64,000 nucleotides of DNA from an uncultured Solobacterium sp. (GCA_938039295.1 CALHUY010000053.1:1-64000), one strand, 5' to 3'; shown: positions 8,935 to 17,747, counted from the stretch's first letter. Translations and numbers: made by a program. The notes: generated from the sequence alone by a model not told the origin.

Positions 8935-8941
8935 GTGTATC
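8908..8941. promoter_or_regulatory. Perfect dyad in the divergent thrC/hom promoter region
   Basis: GATACACT (8908-8915) is repeated inverted as AGTGTATC (8934-8941), separated by 18 bases. One arm overlaps the leftward -10; the other lies where a rightward -10 (TATCTA at 8938-8943) is expected. It may be an operator shared by both threonine operons, or merely a result of two overlapping promoters. Confidence 0.5.
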
Positions 8942-8963
8942 TATTTTAGAAACAGAGGTTTAT

Positions 8964-10121
8964 ATGAAGATTGGTTTGTTGGGGCATGGAACAGTTGGTT
9001 CTGGTGTTAGAAAAATTGTTGATGAAAAGAATACAAAAGAAATCTCACAACTAGAGATTTCTAAGATATTAGTGCGCTATGAAAAGGATATTACAGATAA
9101 GCGCATGACAGTAGATATTTATGACATTGTGGATGATTCTGAAATTGATGTGGTAGTGGAATGTATCGGTGGTGATGAGCCGGCATTCAGCTATGTCAAA
9201 GCAGCGTTATTCAACGGAAAGCATGTTGTGACAAGTAATAAGAAAATGTTAGTAAATCATTTGGAAGAGCTTTTAGAACTTGCACGTACACGTGGGGTTA
9301 GTTTGAAGTATGAAGCTGCTTGTGGTGGTGGAATTCCTTGGATGAGTAATCTAGATCGTACTAAGCGTATCGATGATATTGAAAGCTTCCGTGGAATCTT
9401 CAATGGAACTACAAACTATATCTTAAGTAAGATGAGTGATGAAGGTTCAGAGTTTGTGGTTGCATTAAAAGAAGCGCAAGATTGTGGTTATGCGGAATTT
9501 GATCCATCAGATGATATTGATGGTATGGATACAGCATATAAAGTAGTACTTTCGAGTTGTAAAGGATTTGGTGTACTTGCGAATATTCAGGATCTTGATA
9601 TCTATGGGATTCGTCATATCAGTGCAAAGGATATTGCGTACGCATGCAAGCATGGTTATGTGTGTAAATTAATCGGTTTAGGTATAAAGTATGAAAGTAG
9701 TGTAAGTGGCACAGTTATTCCAACATTTATTCCAAAGCAGAATATTTTTGCGACAATACCAGCGAACTTCAATGCGATTGAAAGTGATTCTAAAACACTT
9801 GGTAAAATGACTTATGTTGGTCAGGGTGCAGGCTCTTATCCAACAGCACATGCGGTTGTACAGGATTTGATTGATTTAGTACTTCATCAAGATATTGAGG
9901 TTTCATCTGGAGTAAGTGTTTGCGTAGATAACAAGCCTCGAGTGTCCTCATTCTACGTACGTTCTATCAATCTAAATCGCATAGAAGAAGTAATAGAAGA
10001 AAGAATTGATGAAGATACATGCATTATAAAGAGAATGTCTTTTGTGGAGTTGGCTTCTGTGATGAAGACATTGGAAGATGATGCGGTATTTGTAGCGGAG
10101 GTAATGCATGATTGTAAGTAA
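8964..10121 (+). CDS. hom: Homoserine dehydrogenase
   Basis: Reduces aspartate semialdehyde to homoserine with NAD(P)H, the branch step to threonine and methionine. The 385-residue protein has the nucleotide-binding GLLGHGTVGSGV at its N-terminus, TSNKKMLVNH, and the catalytic-domain signature around FNGTTNYILSKM and AEFDPSDDIDGMD. After residue 315 only a short, ACT-like tail remains, so it is shorter than enzymes with a full C-terminal ACT domain, and feedback control may be altered. It starts the rightward operon and overlaps lysC by 14 bases. Confidence 0.95.
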   Translation: MKIGLLGHGTVGSGVRKIVDEKNTKEISQLEISKILVRYEKDITDKRMTVDIYDIVDDSEIDVVVECIGGDEPAFSYVKAALFNGKHVVTSNKKMLVNHLEELLELARTRGVSLKYEAACGGGIPWMSNLDRTKRIDDIESFRGIFNGTTNYILSKMSDEGSEFVVALKEAQDCGYAEFDPSDDIDGMDTAYKVVLSSCKGFGVLANIQDLDIYGIRHISAKDIAYACKHGYVCKLIGLGIKYESSVSGTVIPTFIPKQNIFATIPANFNAIESDSKTLGKMTYVGQGAGSYPTAHAVVQDLIDLVLHQDIEVSSGVSVCVDNKPRVSSFYVRSINLNRIEEVIEERIDEDTCIIKRMSFVELASVMKTLEDDAVFVAEVMHDCK

Positions 10122-11445
10122 GTTTGGTGGTTCTTCTGTAGCCAGTAAAGAACAATTTGAAAAAGTAAAACGTATCGTAGATGCGAATGTGAATCGTAAG
10201 TTTATTGTTGTTAGTGCATGTGGTAAAGAAAATCGTGATGATTACAAGGTAACAGACTTACTATATCTTTTACATGCACATATTAATTATGGTGTATCCT
10301 ATGAAACAATCTTTAATCTTGTAAAAGAGAAATATCAACGTATCTGTGATTCACTTAGCTTAAAGATTGATTTGGAAAAAGAGTTTGCTAGTGTCAAAGA
10401 GATGTTAGATGCACATGCGCCTGTAGATTATATCGTTTCTCGTGGTGAGTATTTAACAGCACGATGCATGGCTGAATATTTAGGTGCAGAGTTTTTAGAT
10501 GCAAAAGATGTTATCGCCTTTAAATATAATGGTGATTTTGACTTTGATCAGATTAAGCAAAATTTGGATAAGGTTATGGACGTGGACAAGAAGTATGTTA
10601 TTCCAGGTTTCTATGGTGCTTTACCAAATGGACAAATTAAAGTTATGAGCCGTGGTGGAAGTGATATTACGGGTTCAATCTTAGCCAATATTGTGGATGC
10701 GGAAGTCTATGAAAACTGGACAGATGTATCTGGTATCTTGGTTTCAGATCCACGTATCATAGATAATCCACAACAGATTCCAGTCATTACATATAGTGAA
10801 CTACGAGGAATGAGCTACATGGGTGCGAATGTACTCCATGATGATGCGATTTTCCCAGTACGTGAAAAGAATATTCCTATCCATATTTTGAATACAAATG
10901 ATCCTGAGAATCCTGGAACATTTATTCAAGATGATTGCGAAGAATACGATAAAGCTAACGGTACTTCAACCGTTACAGGTATTACAGGACGTAGAGATTA
11001 CGCATCCTTTACAGTTGTAAAGAGTCATAGTTCAACAGAAGTTGGCTTCTTACGTAGATTATTGTTTATCTTTGAGGAGTATCACATCTCAATTGAAAGT
11101 GTTCCAATTACAGTAGATACATTTACCGTAATTGTACAAAAGGGTGCGATTGAACAATGCAAGTATGAGATTCTTGCAAGGATCAAGAAAGAATTAGAAC
11201 CGGATGAATTGATGTTAGAAGAAGACTTAGCGATGGTAGCCATTGTAGGTAGAGGTATGAAACAAGTACCTGGTGCTTCAGGACAACTTTTAAGTGAGTT
11301 TGGTAATCATAAGATTAATATTAAAGTCATTAACCAGAGTGCAGATGAATTATCTGTTGTGGTAGGTGTATCCAATCATGACTTCCATAATGCGATTCGC
11401 TGTATTTATGATAGATTTATTCAAGAAGAGAGGAAACATGCATGA
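10108..11445 (+). CDS. lysC: Aspartate kinase
   Basis: Phosphorylates aspartate, the first step of lysine, threonine and methionine synthesis. The 445-residue protein begins SKFGGSSVASKEQFEKV, has the family segment VIPGFYGALPNG and SRGGSDITGSILA, and carries two C-terminal ACT domains (about residues 295-365 and 370-440), the usual sites of feedback inhibition. It is monofunctional, not fused to homoserine dehydrogenase. It overlaps hom upstream and asd downstream (ATGA), forming a tightly coupled aspartate-to-homoserine unit. Confidence 0.95.
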   Translation: MIVSKFGGSSVASKEQFEKVKRIVDANVNRKFIVVSACGKENRDDYKVTDLLYLLHAHINYGVSYETIFNLVKEKYQRICDSLSLKIDLEKEFASVKEMLDAHAPVDYIVSRGEYLTARCMAEYLGAEFLDAKDVIAFKYNGDFDFDQIKQNLDKVMDVDKKYVIPGFYGALPNGQIKVMSRGGSDITGSILANIVDAEVYENWTDVSGILVSDPRIIDNPQQIPVITYSELRGMSYMGANVLHDDAIFPVREKNIPIHILNTNDPENPGTFIQDDCEEYDKANGTSTVTGITGRRDYASFTVVKSHSSTEVGFLRRLLFIFEEYHISIESVPITVDTFTVIVQKGAIEQCKYEILARIKKELEPDELMLEEDLAMVAIVGRGMKQVPGASGQLLSEFGNHKINIKVINQSADELSVVVGVSNHDFHNAIRCIYDRFIQEERKHA

Positions 11446-12428
11446 AAATTGGAATTTTAGGTGCGACAGGTGCTGTCGGTAGACAGATGCTAGAATGCAT
11501 CGAAGAACAAAACCTTGCAGTAGAAGAATTACGTTTATTCTCCAGCCCAAGATCAGCTGGACGTGTATTATCGTTTCATGGCGAAGGAATTACTGTACAA
11601 GTTGTAGATGAACATTCTTTTGATGGGCTAGACTATGTGCTTGGTGCAGTATCCAACGCTCTTACCAAGGAGTATTTACCTTGGATTCAAAAAGCAAATG
11701 CAGTACTCATTGATAACTCCAGTGCTTTCCGTTTACAGGATAATGTTCCATTAGTAATACCAGAGATTAACGGTGAAGATGCACTAGGTCATCATGGTGT
11801 AGTTGCTAATCCAAACTGTTCTACGATTATTGCCTTTATGGCACTTGCACCAATTCATCGTTTATCCAAAATCAAGCATGTAACTGCAACAACATTCCAA
11901 GCTGTTAGTGGCGCGGGCGTTGAAGGTATGCGTGAATTACGTGAGCAGATTTTACAGTTGGATAAGGGAGAAGAGGTTCATCCAAATGTCTTCCCAGCAC
12001 AGATTGCCTATAACTGTATCGCTCAGATTGGTTCATATCTAGATAGTGGTTATACAGCGGAAGAAATGAAGATGCACAATGAAGGTCGTAAGATCATGCA
12101 TGCGGATGAATTGCAGGTAAATTGCACTTGTGTACGTGTACCGGTATATCGCTCTCATTCCATTTCTCTAACTGTAGAGACAGAACAAGAACTATCTTTG
12201 GATGCGATTCGACAAGAGATGAAAAACTTCCCTGGGGTTGAACTCATTGAAGACCATGTGCCTACACCGGTAGAAACTTCTAATCAAGATATTGTCTATA
12301 TAGGACGAGTACGCAAGGATACAAGTCGTGCAAATAGTATTAGTCTTTGGTGTTGTGGAGATCAGATTCGTAAGGGTGCTGCTTCCAATGCGGTTAGTAT
12401 TATGACCTATTTAGAAAAAAGTAGATGA
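11442..12428 (+). CDS. asd: Aspartate-semialdehyde dehydrogenase
   Basis: Reduces aspartyl phosphate to aspartate semialdehyde with NADPH. The 328-residue protein starts with the nucleotide-binding MKIGILGATGAVGRQML and contains VANPNCSTI, whose Cys126 is the catalytic nucleophile, and the acid/base region CVRVPVYRSHSIS. Length matches the Gram-positive class. The start codon overlaps the lysC stop by four bases. With hom and lysC it gives all steps from aspartate to homoserine; thrB and thrC on the other strand finish threonine. Confidence 0.96.
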   Translation: MKIGILGATGAVGRQMLECIEEQNLAVEELRLFSSPRSAGRVLSFHGEGITVQVVDEHSFDGLDYVLGAVSNALTKEYLPWIQKANAVLIDNSSAFRLQDNVPLVIPEINGEDALGHHGVVANPNCSTIIAFMALAPIHRLSKIKHVTATTFQAVSGAGVEGMRELREQILQLDKGEEVHPNVFPAQIAYNCIAQIGSYLDSGYTAEEMKMHNEGRKIMHADELQVNCTCVRVPVYRSHSISLTVETEQELSLDAIRQEMKNFPGVELIEDHVPTPVETSNQDIVYIGRVRKDTSRANSISLWCCGDQIRKGAASNAVSIMTYLEKSR

Positions 12429-12442
12429 TGTTTCCGTTAGGG

Positions 12443-12467
12443 TATTTTAGTTAGATGTGCTAAAATA
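12443..12467 (+). promoter_or_regulatory. Extended -10 promoter inside an inverted repeat
   Basis: TGCTAAAAT (12458-12466) is an extended -10 without a clear -35. The same bases form the right arm of a perfect 8-bp inverted repeat, TATTTTAG (12443-12450) and CTAAAATA (12460-12467), which could be an operator or a weak asd terminator. Confidence 0.4.
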
Positions 12468-12496
12468 TGACTTATAGAAACAGAGAGGAGACAACG

Positions 12497-13012
12497 ATGT
12501 TAAATAGACTATTTGGTGCTCTTGCGGTGGCTGTCGGTGTTGGTGCAGTCATTGCAGTAAAGCTATTAAAAGATCAGAAAGAAACAGAAAATAACGAAGT
12601 AGAAGACGATGATAATGAAGTACATTTTATAACTTTGTCAGATGGAGATGGAGTAGCACAGCCTACTTACGACGCAAGTGATCGTTCTTTAGAAGTACAG
12701 GAAGTATGTGGTGTATATCCATATCTCAATCCAGACTTTGTAGAAGAATTATTAGCAGAAGCTAGTTCCTTAAACGGTATGTTTGAACAAGATACACTTG
12801 TGACAATTCATCACTATGTATCATTCGATAGCGAAAAGAACCGTGAGGCTTTCTGTGATATCATGACGGCTGCTGGCTACGAATGTGCAGAAGAAGGTAT
12901 CACAAAGAAGGTATTCGTAGAAGATGGTGCTATTATCAGCGATATCTTAAACGTTGCCAACCAAGCATCTGTATTAAACGGCAACTACCAGAACTACTCT
13001 ATTCAGAAGTAG
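12497..13012 (+). CDS. Hypothetical protein with N-terminal membrane segment
   Basis: Family not recognised. The 171 residues begin with MLNRLFGALAVAVGVGAVIAVKLLKD, a single hydrophobic segment followed by an acidic stretch (EVEDDDNEV), then a soluble part. Near the C-terminus are conserved-looking segments such as DTLVTIHHYVSFDSEKNR and AAGYECAEEGITKKV, which could form a small alpha/beta domain. It is probably membrane-anchored. The start at 12497 follows AGAGGAGA; an in-frame ATG at 12467 lacks a ribosome site. It lies alone between asd and the ECF genes, with its own promoter candidate and terminator. Confidence 0.75.
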   Translation: MLNRLFGALAVAVGVGAVIAVKLLKDQKETENNEVEDDDNEVHFITLSDGDGVAQPTYDASDRSLEVQEVCGVYPYLNPDFVEELLAEASSLNGMFEQDTLVTIHHYVSFDSEKNREAFCDIMTAAGYECAEEGITKKVFVEDGAIISDILNVANQASVLNGNYQNYSIQK

Positions 13013-13039
13013 GGAGAAACAAGTTTTCATAAGAAAAAA

Positions 13040-13064
13040 GTTGGAGTGAAAGCTTCAACTTTTT
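13040..13064 (+). terminator. Intrinsic terminator
   Basis: 7-bp stem GTTGGAG/CTTCAAC with loop TGAAAG, A-run before and five T after. Confidence 0.8.
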
Positions 13065-13113
13065 ATACGATTTTATGAATTTGATATAAATTCACTAGAT
13101 TCAAGTCTGTAGT

Positions 13114-13143
13114 TTGAGTGTAAGTGAAAAAGAATGATATAAT
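13114..13143 (+). promoter_or_regulatory. Promoter of the ecf-truA operon
   Basis: TTGAGT (13114-13119), an 18-base spacer and TATAAT (13138-13143) preceded by TGA, i.e. an extended -10. It precedes ecfA1 by about 57 bases. Confidence 0.65.
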
Positions 13144-13199
13144 ATGCACGCTTTGTAGATATACAGAAGCTGTGTAAGAAGTACAGGAGATAAGAGCAC

Positions 13200-14027
13200 A
13201 TGGGGATTATTGAAGTAAAAAATCTCAGTTTTGCATATGATGAAAGTGCCAAGACAATTGATGAAGTTTCTTTTTCGATTGAGGAAGGAACCTATACAAC
13301 AATTATCGGACATAATGGTAGTGGAAAATCCACAATCGCGAAGTTGATTGCAGGGCTTTTAGAAAAGGCATCTGGTTCAATCATCATTGATGGCAAGGAA
13401 TTAAATGTAGAAAACTTGAATAAGATTCGTTCCGATATCGGTATTGTTTTTCAGAATCCAGATAACCAGTTTATTGGTTCAACGGTGAGAGATGATATCG
13501 CTTTTGGACTTGAAAATCATTGTGTGCCTCAAGAAGATATGGACCGTATCATTGAAGAAAACGCAGCTCTTGTTGGAATGACAAAGTATCTGAATCAAGA
13601 ACCTACACGATTAAGTGGTGGGCAGAAACAGCGTGTTGCGATTGCTGGTGTACTTGCAATGAAGCCAAAGATTCTCATCTTTGATGAAGCAACATCGATG
13701 TTAGACCCACAAGGTAAAGATGAAATCAAACGTGTCATTACAGAATTACATGGTGAAAGCAAGTTGACGATTCTTTCTATTACACATGACATTGATGAAG
13801 TTGCTAAGAGTGATTATGTGATTGCGATGGATGGTGGTCATGTGGCAATGACAGGAACACCCAAGGAAATCTTTAAAGATCCAGAGAAGTTAAAGAAGAT
13901 GAAGTTTGATATTCCTTTCAGCTTAAAGCTGAGTGAGGAATTGCAGGCATGTGGTCTGCATGTTTCATCACATATTACACAGGAAGGACTGGTGGAAGAA
14001 TTATGCCAATTACATTCGAACATGTAA
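13200..14027 (+). CDS. ecfA1: ECF transporter ATPase A1
   Basis: One of the two ATPases of the energy-coupling factor module, which powers uptake of vitamins and metal ions through exchangeable substrate-binding (S) proteins. The 275-residue protein has Walker A GHNGSGKST (residues 38-46), Q-loop FQNPDNQF, signature LSGGQKQR, Walker B ILIFDEATSMLD and switch His in SITHDIDE. The FQNPDNQ version of the Q-loop is typical of ECF ATPases. It is the first gene of an operon; ecfA2 starts inside its last 25 bases. Confidence 0.95.
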   Translation: MGIIEVKNLSFAYDESAKTIDEVSFSIEEGTYTTIIGHNGSGKSTIAKLIAGLLEKASGSIIIDGKELNVENLNKIRSDIGIVFQNPDNQFIGSTVRDDIAFGLENHCVPQEDMDRIIEENAALVGMTKYLNQEPTRLSGGQKQRVAIAGVLAMKPKILIFDEATSMLDPQGKDEIKRVITELHGESKLTILSITHDIDEVAKSDYVIAMDGGHVAMTGTPKEIFKDPEKLKKMKFDIPFSLKLSEELQACGLHVSSHITQEGLVEELCQLHSNM

Positions 14028-14863
14028 AACATATCTATAGCACCGGTACACCTTACCAATATGATGCTTTAAAGGATATTAACCTTAATATTACAGAAAA
14101 TAAAATTACAGCGATTATCGGACAGACAGGTTCTGGAAAGAGTACGCTGATTCAGCATTTAAATGCATTACTATTACCAACTGAAGGAACAATTCATATT
14201 CTTGATCGTACAATTGACGCAAAAGAAACACCAAAGAAGTTGAAGTCTTTACGTGGTGATGTAGGTCTTGTCTTCCAGTTTCCTGAATATCAGTTATTTG
14301 AAGAAACTGTTTTGAAGGATGTTGCGTTTGGACCAAAGAACTTTGGATGTACGGAAGAAGAGGCTATTAAAAAGGCAAAAGACGCATTAAAGCTAGTTGG
14401 CCTTGGTGTTGAGAATTATGAAAAGAGCCCACTGGAATTATCTGGTGGACAAAAGAGAAGAACAGCGATTGCAGGTATCCTAGCGATGGATCCAAAGATT
14501 ATTGTCTTAGATGAGCCGACGGCTGGTCTTGATCCAATTGGTACGGTACAGATGATGGAATTATTCTATGCATTAAACCGTAAATACAATAAGACAGTGC
14601 TGATCGTATCACATGATATGGAGCAGGTTTATAAATATTGTGATGAAGTAGTTGTTGTGGAAGATGGAACAATTCGTTTCCATGATAGTACAAAGAAGTT
14701 CTTTGATAATCCTGAACTATGCCGTAGTATGAATATTTTACCGCCAGCACTGATTCAGATGAAAGATAGCTTACGTAAGAAGGGGTTCGAGATTTCAGAT
14801 GAAATCAATGATATTCCAACGCTTGCGAAAGAAATTGTAAGGCAGGTGAAGAATCATGGGTAA
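14003..14863 (+). CDS. ecfA2: ECF transporter ATPase A2
   Basis: Second ATPase of the ECF module, 286 residues, forming a heterodimer with EcfA1. It has Walker A GQTGSGKST, Q-loop FQFPEYQLFE (the FPEYQ form marks EcfA2), signature LSGGQKRR, Walker B IIVLDEPTAGLD and switch His in IVSHDMEQV. The start at 14003 gives the normal N-terminus MPITFEHV and has GGTGGAAG upstream within ecfA1; an earlier in-frame ATG would add unrelated residues. It overlaps ecfT by 8 bases. Confidence 0.95.
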   Translation: MPITFEHVKHIYSTGTPYQYDALKDINLNITENKITAIIGQTGSGKSTLIQHLNALLLPTEGTIHILDRTIDAKETPKKLKSLRGDVGLVFQFPEYQLFEETVLKDVAFGPKNFGCTEEEAIKKAKDALKLVGLGVENYEKSPLELSGGQKRRTAIAGILAMDPKIIVLDEPTAGLDPIGTVQMMELFYALNRKYNKTVLIVSHDMEQVYKYCDEVVVVEDGTIRFHDSTKKFFDNPELCRSMNILPPALIQMKDSLRKKGFEISDEINDIPTLAKEIVRQVKNHG

Positions 14864-15656
14864 TTTTACACTGGGACGTTATCTGCCATTAGATTCTCCA
14901 ATTCATAAGATGGATCCACGCGCGAAGATCATTGCGATGCTAGTGATGTTAATTGCAGTGTTTATTCCAGCCGGTTGGATTGGTTATGGAGTTATCTTTG
15001 TAGTAGCTGCTAGCACGATACTTATCTCGAAGTTAAGCTTTGGTTTTATTTGGAAATCTATGAAACCAATGTTGATGATGTTATTCTTCTTATTAATCAT
15101 TAATGCATTTGTAATGAAGACAGGAGAACCATTACTAACACTTGGAAGTTTTGTAATCTATAGTGGCGCAGTATTCCAAACACTTTATATTGCGATTCGA
15201 CTCATGTTGATGATTATGATTACAACATGTCTAACAGCCACAACAAAACCTTTAGATATGACTTTAGGTATTGAAGATTTGTTGATGCCTTTAAAGAGAT
15301 TCCATGTACCAGCACATGAGATTGCCATGTTAATTAGTATTGCGCTACGTTTTATTCCTGATTTAATTGAAGAAACACAGCGTATTATGAAGGCACAACA
15401 ATCACGTGGTGTTGATATGAAGGAAGGTAAACTCATGGAGAGGGTCATGGCGATTCTTTCTCTGATTGTTCCATTATTTGTATCTGCTTTACAACGTGCA
15501 GAAGATCTTGCGAATGCTATGGAGGCTAGAGGTTATGCGCCAGGAGAAAAGCGCACACGTTATAAAGTCTTAAAGATGGAAAAACGAGATTACTTCTTAT
15601 TACTTGGTGCCTTTACAACTCTAAGTGTGATGATTGGATTGGCGATTCTATTATGA
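14856..15656 (+). CDS. ecfT: ECF transporter transmembrane subunit T
   Basis: Membrane scaffold of the ECF transporter, 266 residues, joining EcfA1/A2 to the substrate-specific S component. It has about five hydrophobic segments and the two cytoplasmic coupling motifs: SRG in KAQQSRGVDM and ARG in AMEARGYAPG, which insert into grooves of the ATPases. No S component is encoded here, as is usual for group II systems with one shared module and scattered S proteins. It overlaps ecfA2 upstream and truA downstream (ATGA). Confidence 0.94.
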   Translation: MGNFTLGRYLPLDSPIHKMDPRAKIIAMLVMLIAVFIPAGWIGYGVIFVVAASTILISKLSFGFIWKSMKPMLMMLFFLLIINAFVMKTGEPLLTLGSFVIYSGAVFQTLYIAIRLMLMIMITTCLTATTKPLDMTLGIEDLLMPLKRFHVPAHEIAMLISIALRFIPDLIEETQRIMKAQQSRGVDMKEGKLMERVMAILSLIVPLFVSALQRAEDLANAMEARGYAPGEKRTRYKVLKMEKRDYFLLLGAFTTLSVMIGLAILL

Positions 15657-16738
15657 TGCGCTATAAATGTGTCGTATCTTATGTTGGAAGAAATTATTCT
15701 GGCTGGCAATCACAGCGTAAGGGGGATTCCATTCAGGAAATCCTAGAAGGAGTGATTGAACGTATTACACAGGAAAAGGTAAACGTTATTGGATCTGGTA
15801 GAACGGATGCAGGGGTAAACGCAAGTGCACAGGTATTCATGTTTGACACAAAGCGCAAGATGCCAGCTCGTAAGTGGATGGGCGCAATCAATGCCTTCTT
15901 GCCAGATGATATTCATATCATGGCGGTTGAAGAAGAGGATGATTGTTTCCATGCAAGATATAACGTTCGCTTTAAACAATATAACTACCGTATCAATCAT
16001 GGCCCATACAACGTATTTACAAAAGATACCATTTTCCAATGCCCAATATATCTGGATGTAGAAAAGATGAGGGAAGGTATTCCTTACCTTGTTGGAACAC
16101 ATGATTTTACATCCTTGAATTCTAGCTCTTTGGAAGAATACCCAGATCAAGTAAGAACAGTACGTTCCATCACATTAACAGAAGAGGATGGCGTTATTAC
16201 ACTAGCATTTGTAGGAAAGGGTTTCTTACGATATATGGTTCGCATGATGGCTTCTGTATTCATTGAAATTGGAAAGCATAAGTATGAACCATCTCATATT
16301 CAAGAGATTTTAGATGCGAAGCGTAAAAGTTTCCCACATAAAAATAGTCCTGCTGAAGGACTAACATTAGAGTATGTTGATTACTTCAAGACATTGGCAC
16401 TTGATGAAACAGGAATGGTTCGTGAGTTTTTAATGGGGGATGATACCTCTTGTACAAACCAAGAACTTTCTATATTAGAGCAGGCAGTTAAAGAGAATGC
16501 TAGCCATCAGTTCTATGCGATGACGACAAGACATAGTCAAGAACTATTGGGATATTATGAAATCAATCAAGGGGAAGCTTCACTACATATTCTTGAAGAA
16601 GAACGTGGTATTCCGCTAGCAAATATCCTACTTCCACAACTAGAGAAACGCTTACAAAAGCAAGCAATCTTCAAACCAATTCAGATTTATAACAAAAGTG
16701 GAAAAATTGTATCAAATTCAGTAGAAGAAACGAAATAA
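15653..16738 (+). CDS. truA: tRNA pseudouridine synthase A with C-terminal extension
   Basis: Converts uridines 38-40 of the tRNA anticodon arm to pseudouridine. Residues 1 to about 245 cover a whole TruA: YVGRNYSGWQSQRKGDS, GSGRTDAGVNASAQV with catalytic Asp52, and FLRYMVRMM. A further stretch of about 115 residues follows, which normal TruA (about 245 residues) lacks. This part contains SQELLGYYEIN, an acidic segment and IPLANILLPQLEKRLQK. The pattern loosely recalls the second half of a GNAT acetyltransferase, a weak inference. It is the last gene of the ecf operon, an order conserved in Firmicutes. Confidence 0.92.
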   Translation: MMRYKCVVSYVGRNYSGWQSQRKGDSIQEILEGVIERITQEKVNVIGSGRTDAGVNASAQVFMFDTKRKMPARKWMGAINAFLPDDIHIMAVEEEDDCFHARYNVRFKQYNYRINHGPYNVFTKDTIFQCPIYLDVEKMREGIPYLVGTHDFTSLNSSSLEEYPDQVRTVRSITLTEEDGVITLAFVGKGFLRYMVRMMASVFIEIGKHKYEPSHIQEILDAKRKSFPHKNSPAEGLTLEYVDYFKTLALDETGMVREFLMGDDTSCTNQELSILEQAVKENASHQFYAMTTRHSQELLGYYEINQGEASLHILEEERGIPLANILLPQLEKRLQKQAIFKPIQIYNKSGKIVSNSVEETK

Positions 16739-16750
16739 TCTAATTGACTT

Positions 16751-16804
16751 GCGGGGTATCAACGGCTAAAATGGTAAATGGCACTTCATGCCAATGTAGC
16801 CCCG
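16751..16804 (+). promoter_or_regulatory. Structured mRNA leader of rplM (L13-leader-like)
   Basis: CGGGG (16752-16756) can pair with CCCCG (16800-16804), enclosing a hairpin TGGCA-CTTCA-TGCCA (16779-16793). It lies 26 bases before rplM and just after truA. Firmicutes rplM-rpsI operons often carry an L13-binding autoregulatory leader in this place; assignment to that family was made by position and shape only. Confidence 0.55.
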
Positions 16805-16830
16805 GAAACTACATATGGAGGAAAGTAAAA

Positions 16831-17265
16831 ATGCGTCAAACAACTATGTTAAAGCCAAGTGAAGTTGTTCGTCAATGGTATATCGTTGATGGAACTGACT
16901 GCACATTAGGACGTCTAGCTACTCAGGTAGCAACATTATTAAGAGGCAAGCACAAGCCTGCCTACACACCACACGTTGACTGTGGAGATTATGTAATCGT
17001 AATCAATGCAGACAAGATTAAGATTAGTGGTGACCAGGATGCAAAGAAGTTCTACTATAGTCATTCTATGTATCCAGGAGGACTTCGTACAAGAAGTACA
17101 AAGGTTATGCGTGAAAACTACACTGTTGAATGGGTTGAAAAAGCCATCAAGGGTATGTTACCACATAACAAATTGGGTGATGTACAGCGTAAGCATGTAT
17201 TTGTTTACACAGGTGCTGAACACCCACACGCAGCTCAGAAGCCTGTTGAGCTAAAGGTAAAGTAA
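16831..17265 (+). CDS. rplM: 50S ribosomal protein L13
   Basis: Early-assembly protein of the large ribosomal subunit, 144 residues. Typical segments are WYIVDGTDCTLGRLATQVA, GDYVIVINADKIKISG, YYSHSMYPGG and MLPHNKLGDVQRKH. The start at 16831 follows GGAGGAAAG; a longer in-frame reading from 16744 would translate the structured leader and is not supported. It pairs with rpsI 15 bases downstream, the usual gene couple. Confidence 0.97.
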   Translation: MRQTTMLKPSEVVRQWYIVDGTDCTLGRLATQVATLLRGKHKPAYTPHVDCGDYVIVINADKIKISGDQDAKKFYYSHSMYPGGLRTRSTKVMRENYTVEWVEKAIKGMLPHNKLGDVQRKHVFVYTGAEHPHAAQKPVELKVK

Positions 17266-17280
17266 GGAGGATAAGACAAG

Positions 17281-17682
17281 ATGGCAACTAAGAAGAAAGT
17301 AACTTATGTTGGAACAGGACGCCGTAAGCAGTCCGTTGCTCGTGTCTTCATGACTCCGGGTACAGGTGTTGTAACAGTTAATGGTCGTACTTTAGAAGAA
17401 TACCTACCACAAGCAACATTACGTATGGTAGTTAATTCACCATTAGTACTCACAGAAACTAAGGAACAGTTCGATATCAAGATCAATGTAGCAGGTGGCG
17501 GTTATACTGGCCAGGCTGGTGCAATGCGTCATGGTATTGCTAGAGCTCTTCTAGAAGCTTCTGCAGATTACAGACCAGCATTAAAGAAGGCTGGTTTCCT
17601 AACACGTGATTCCCGTGAGAAGGAAAGAAAGAAGTACGGTTTAAAGGGTGCTCGTCGCGCTCCACAGTTCTCCAAGCGTTAA
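17281..17682 (+). CDS. rpsI: 30S ribosomal protein S9
   Basis: Small-subunit ribosomal protein of 133 residues whose C-terminal tail reaches the P-site tRNA anticodon. Recognised by [36 protein letters not shown] and the basic end [20 protein letters not shown] with terminal FSKR. It is preceded by AAGGAGG and closes the rplM operon; a strong terminator follows. Confidence 0.98.
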   Translation: MATKKKVTYVGTGRRKQSVARVFMTPGTGVVTVNGRTLEEYLPQATLRMVVNSPLVLTETKEQFDIKINVAGGGYTGQAGAMRHGIARALLEASADYRPALKKAGFLTRDSREKERKKYGLKGARRAPQFSKR

Positions 17683-17714
17683 TTTGCTGGATTGGACAGT
17701 ACAACAAACAAAGA

Positions 17715-17747
17715 AACACTTTGCATGTATTTGCAGAGTGTTTTTTT
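17715..17747 (+). terminator. Terminator of rplM-rpsI
   Basis: 11-bp stem (17715-17725 with 17732-17742) around TGTATT, ending in seven T. Confidence 0.9.

Noticed and set aside
16744..16830. N-terminal extension of L13 by 29 residues
   Set aside because: It would translate the structured leader; the family start at 16831 has a strong GGAGG site.
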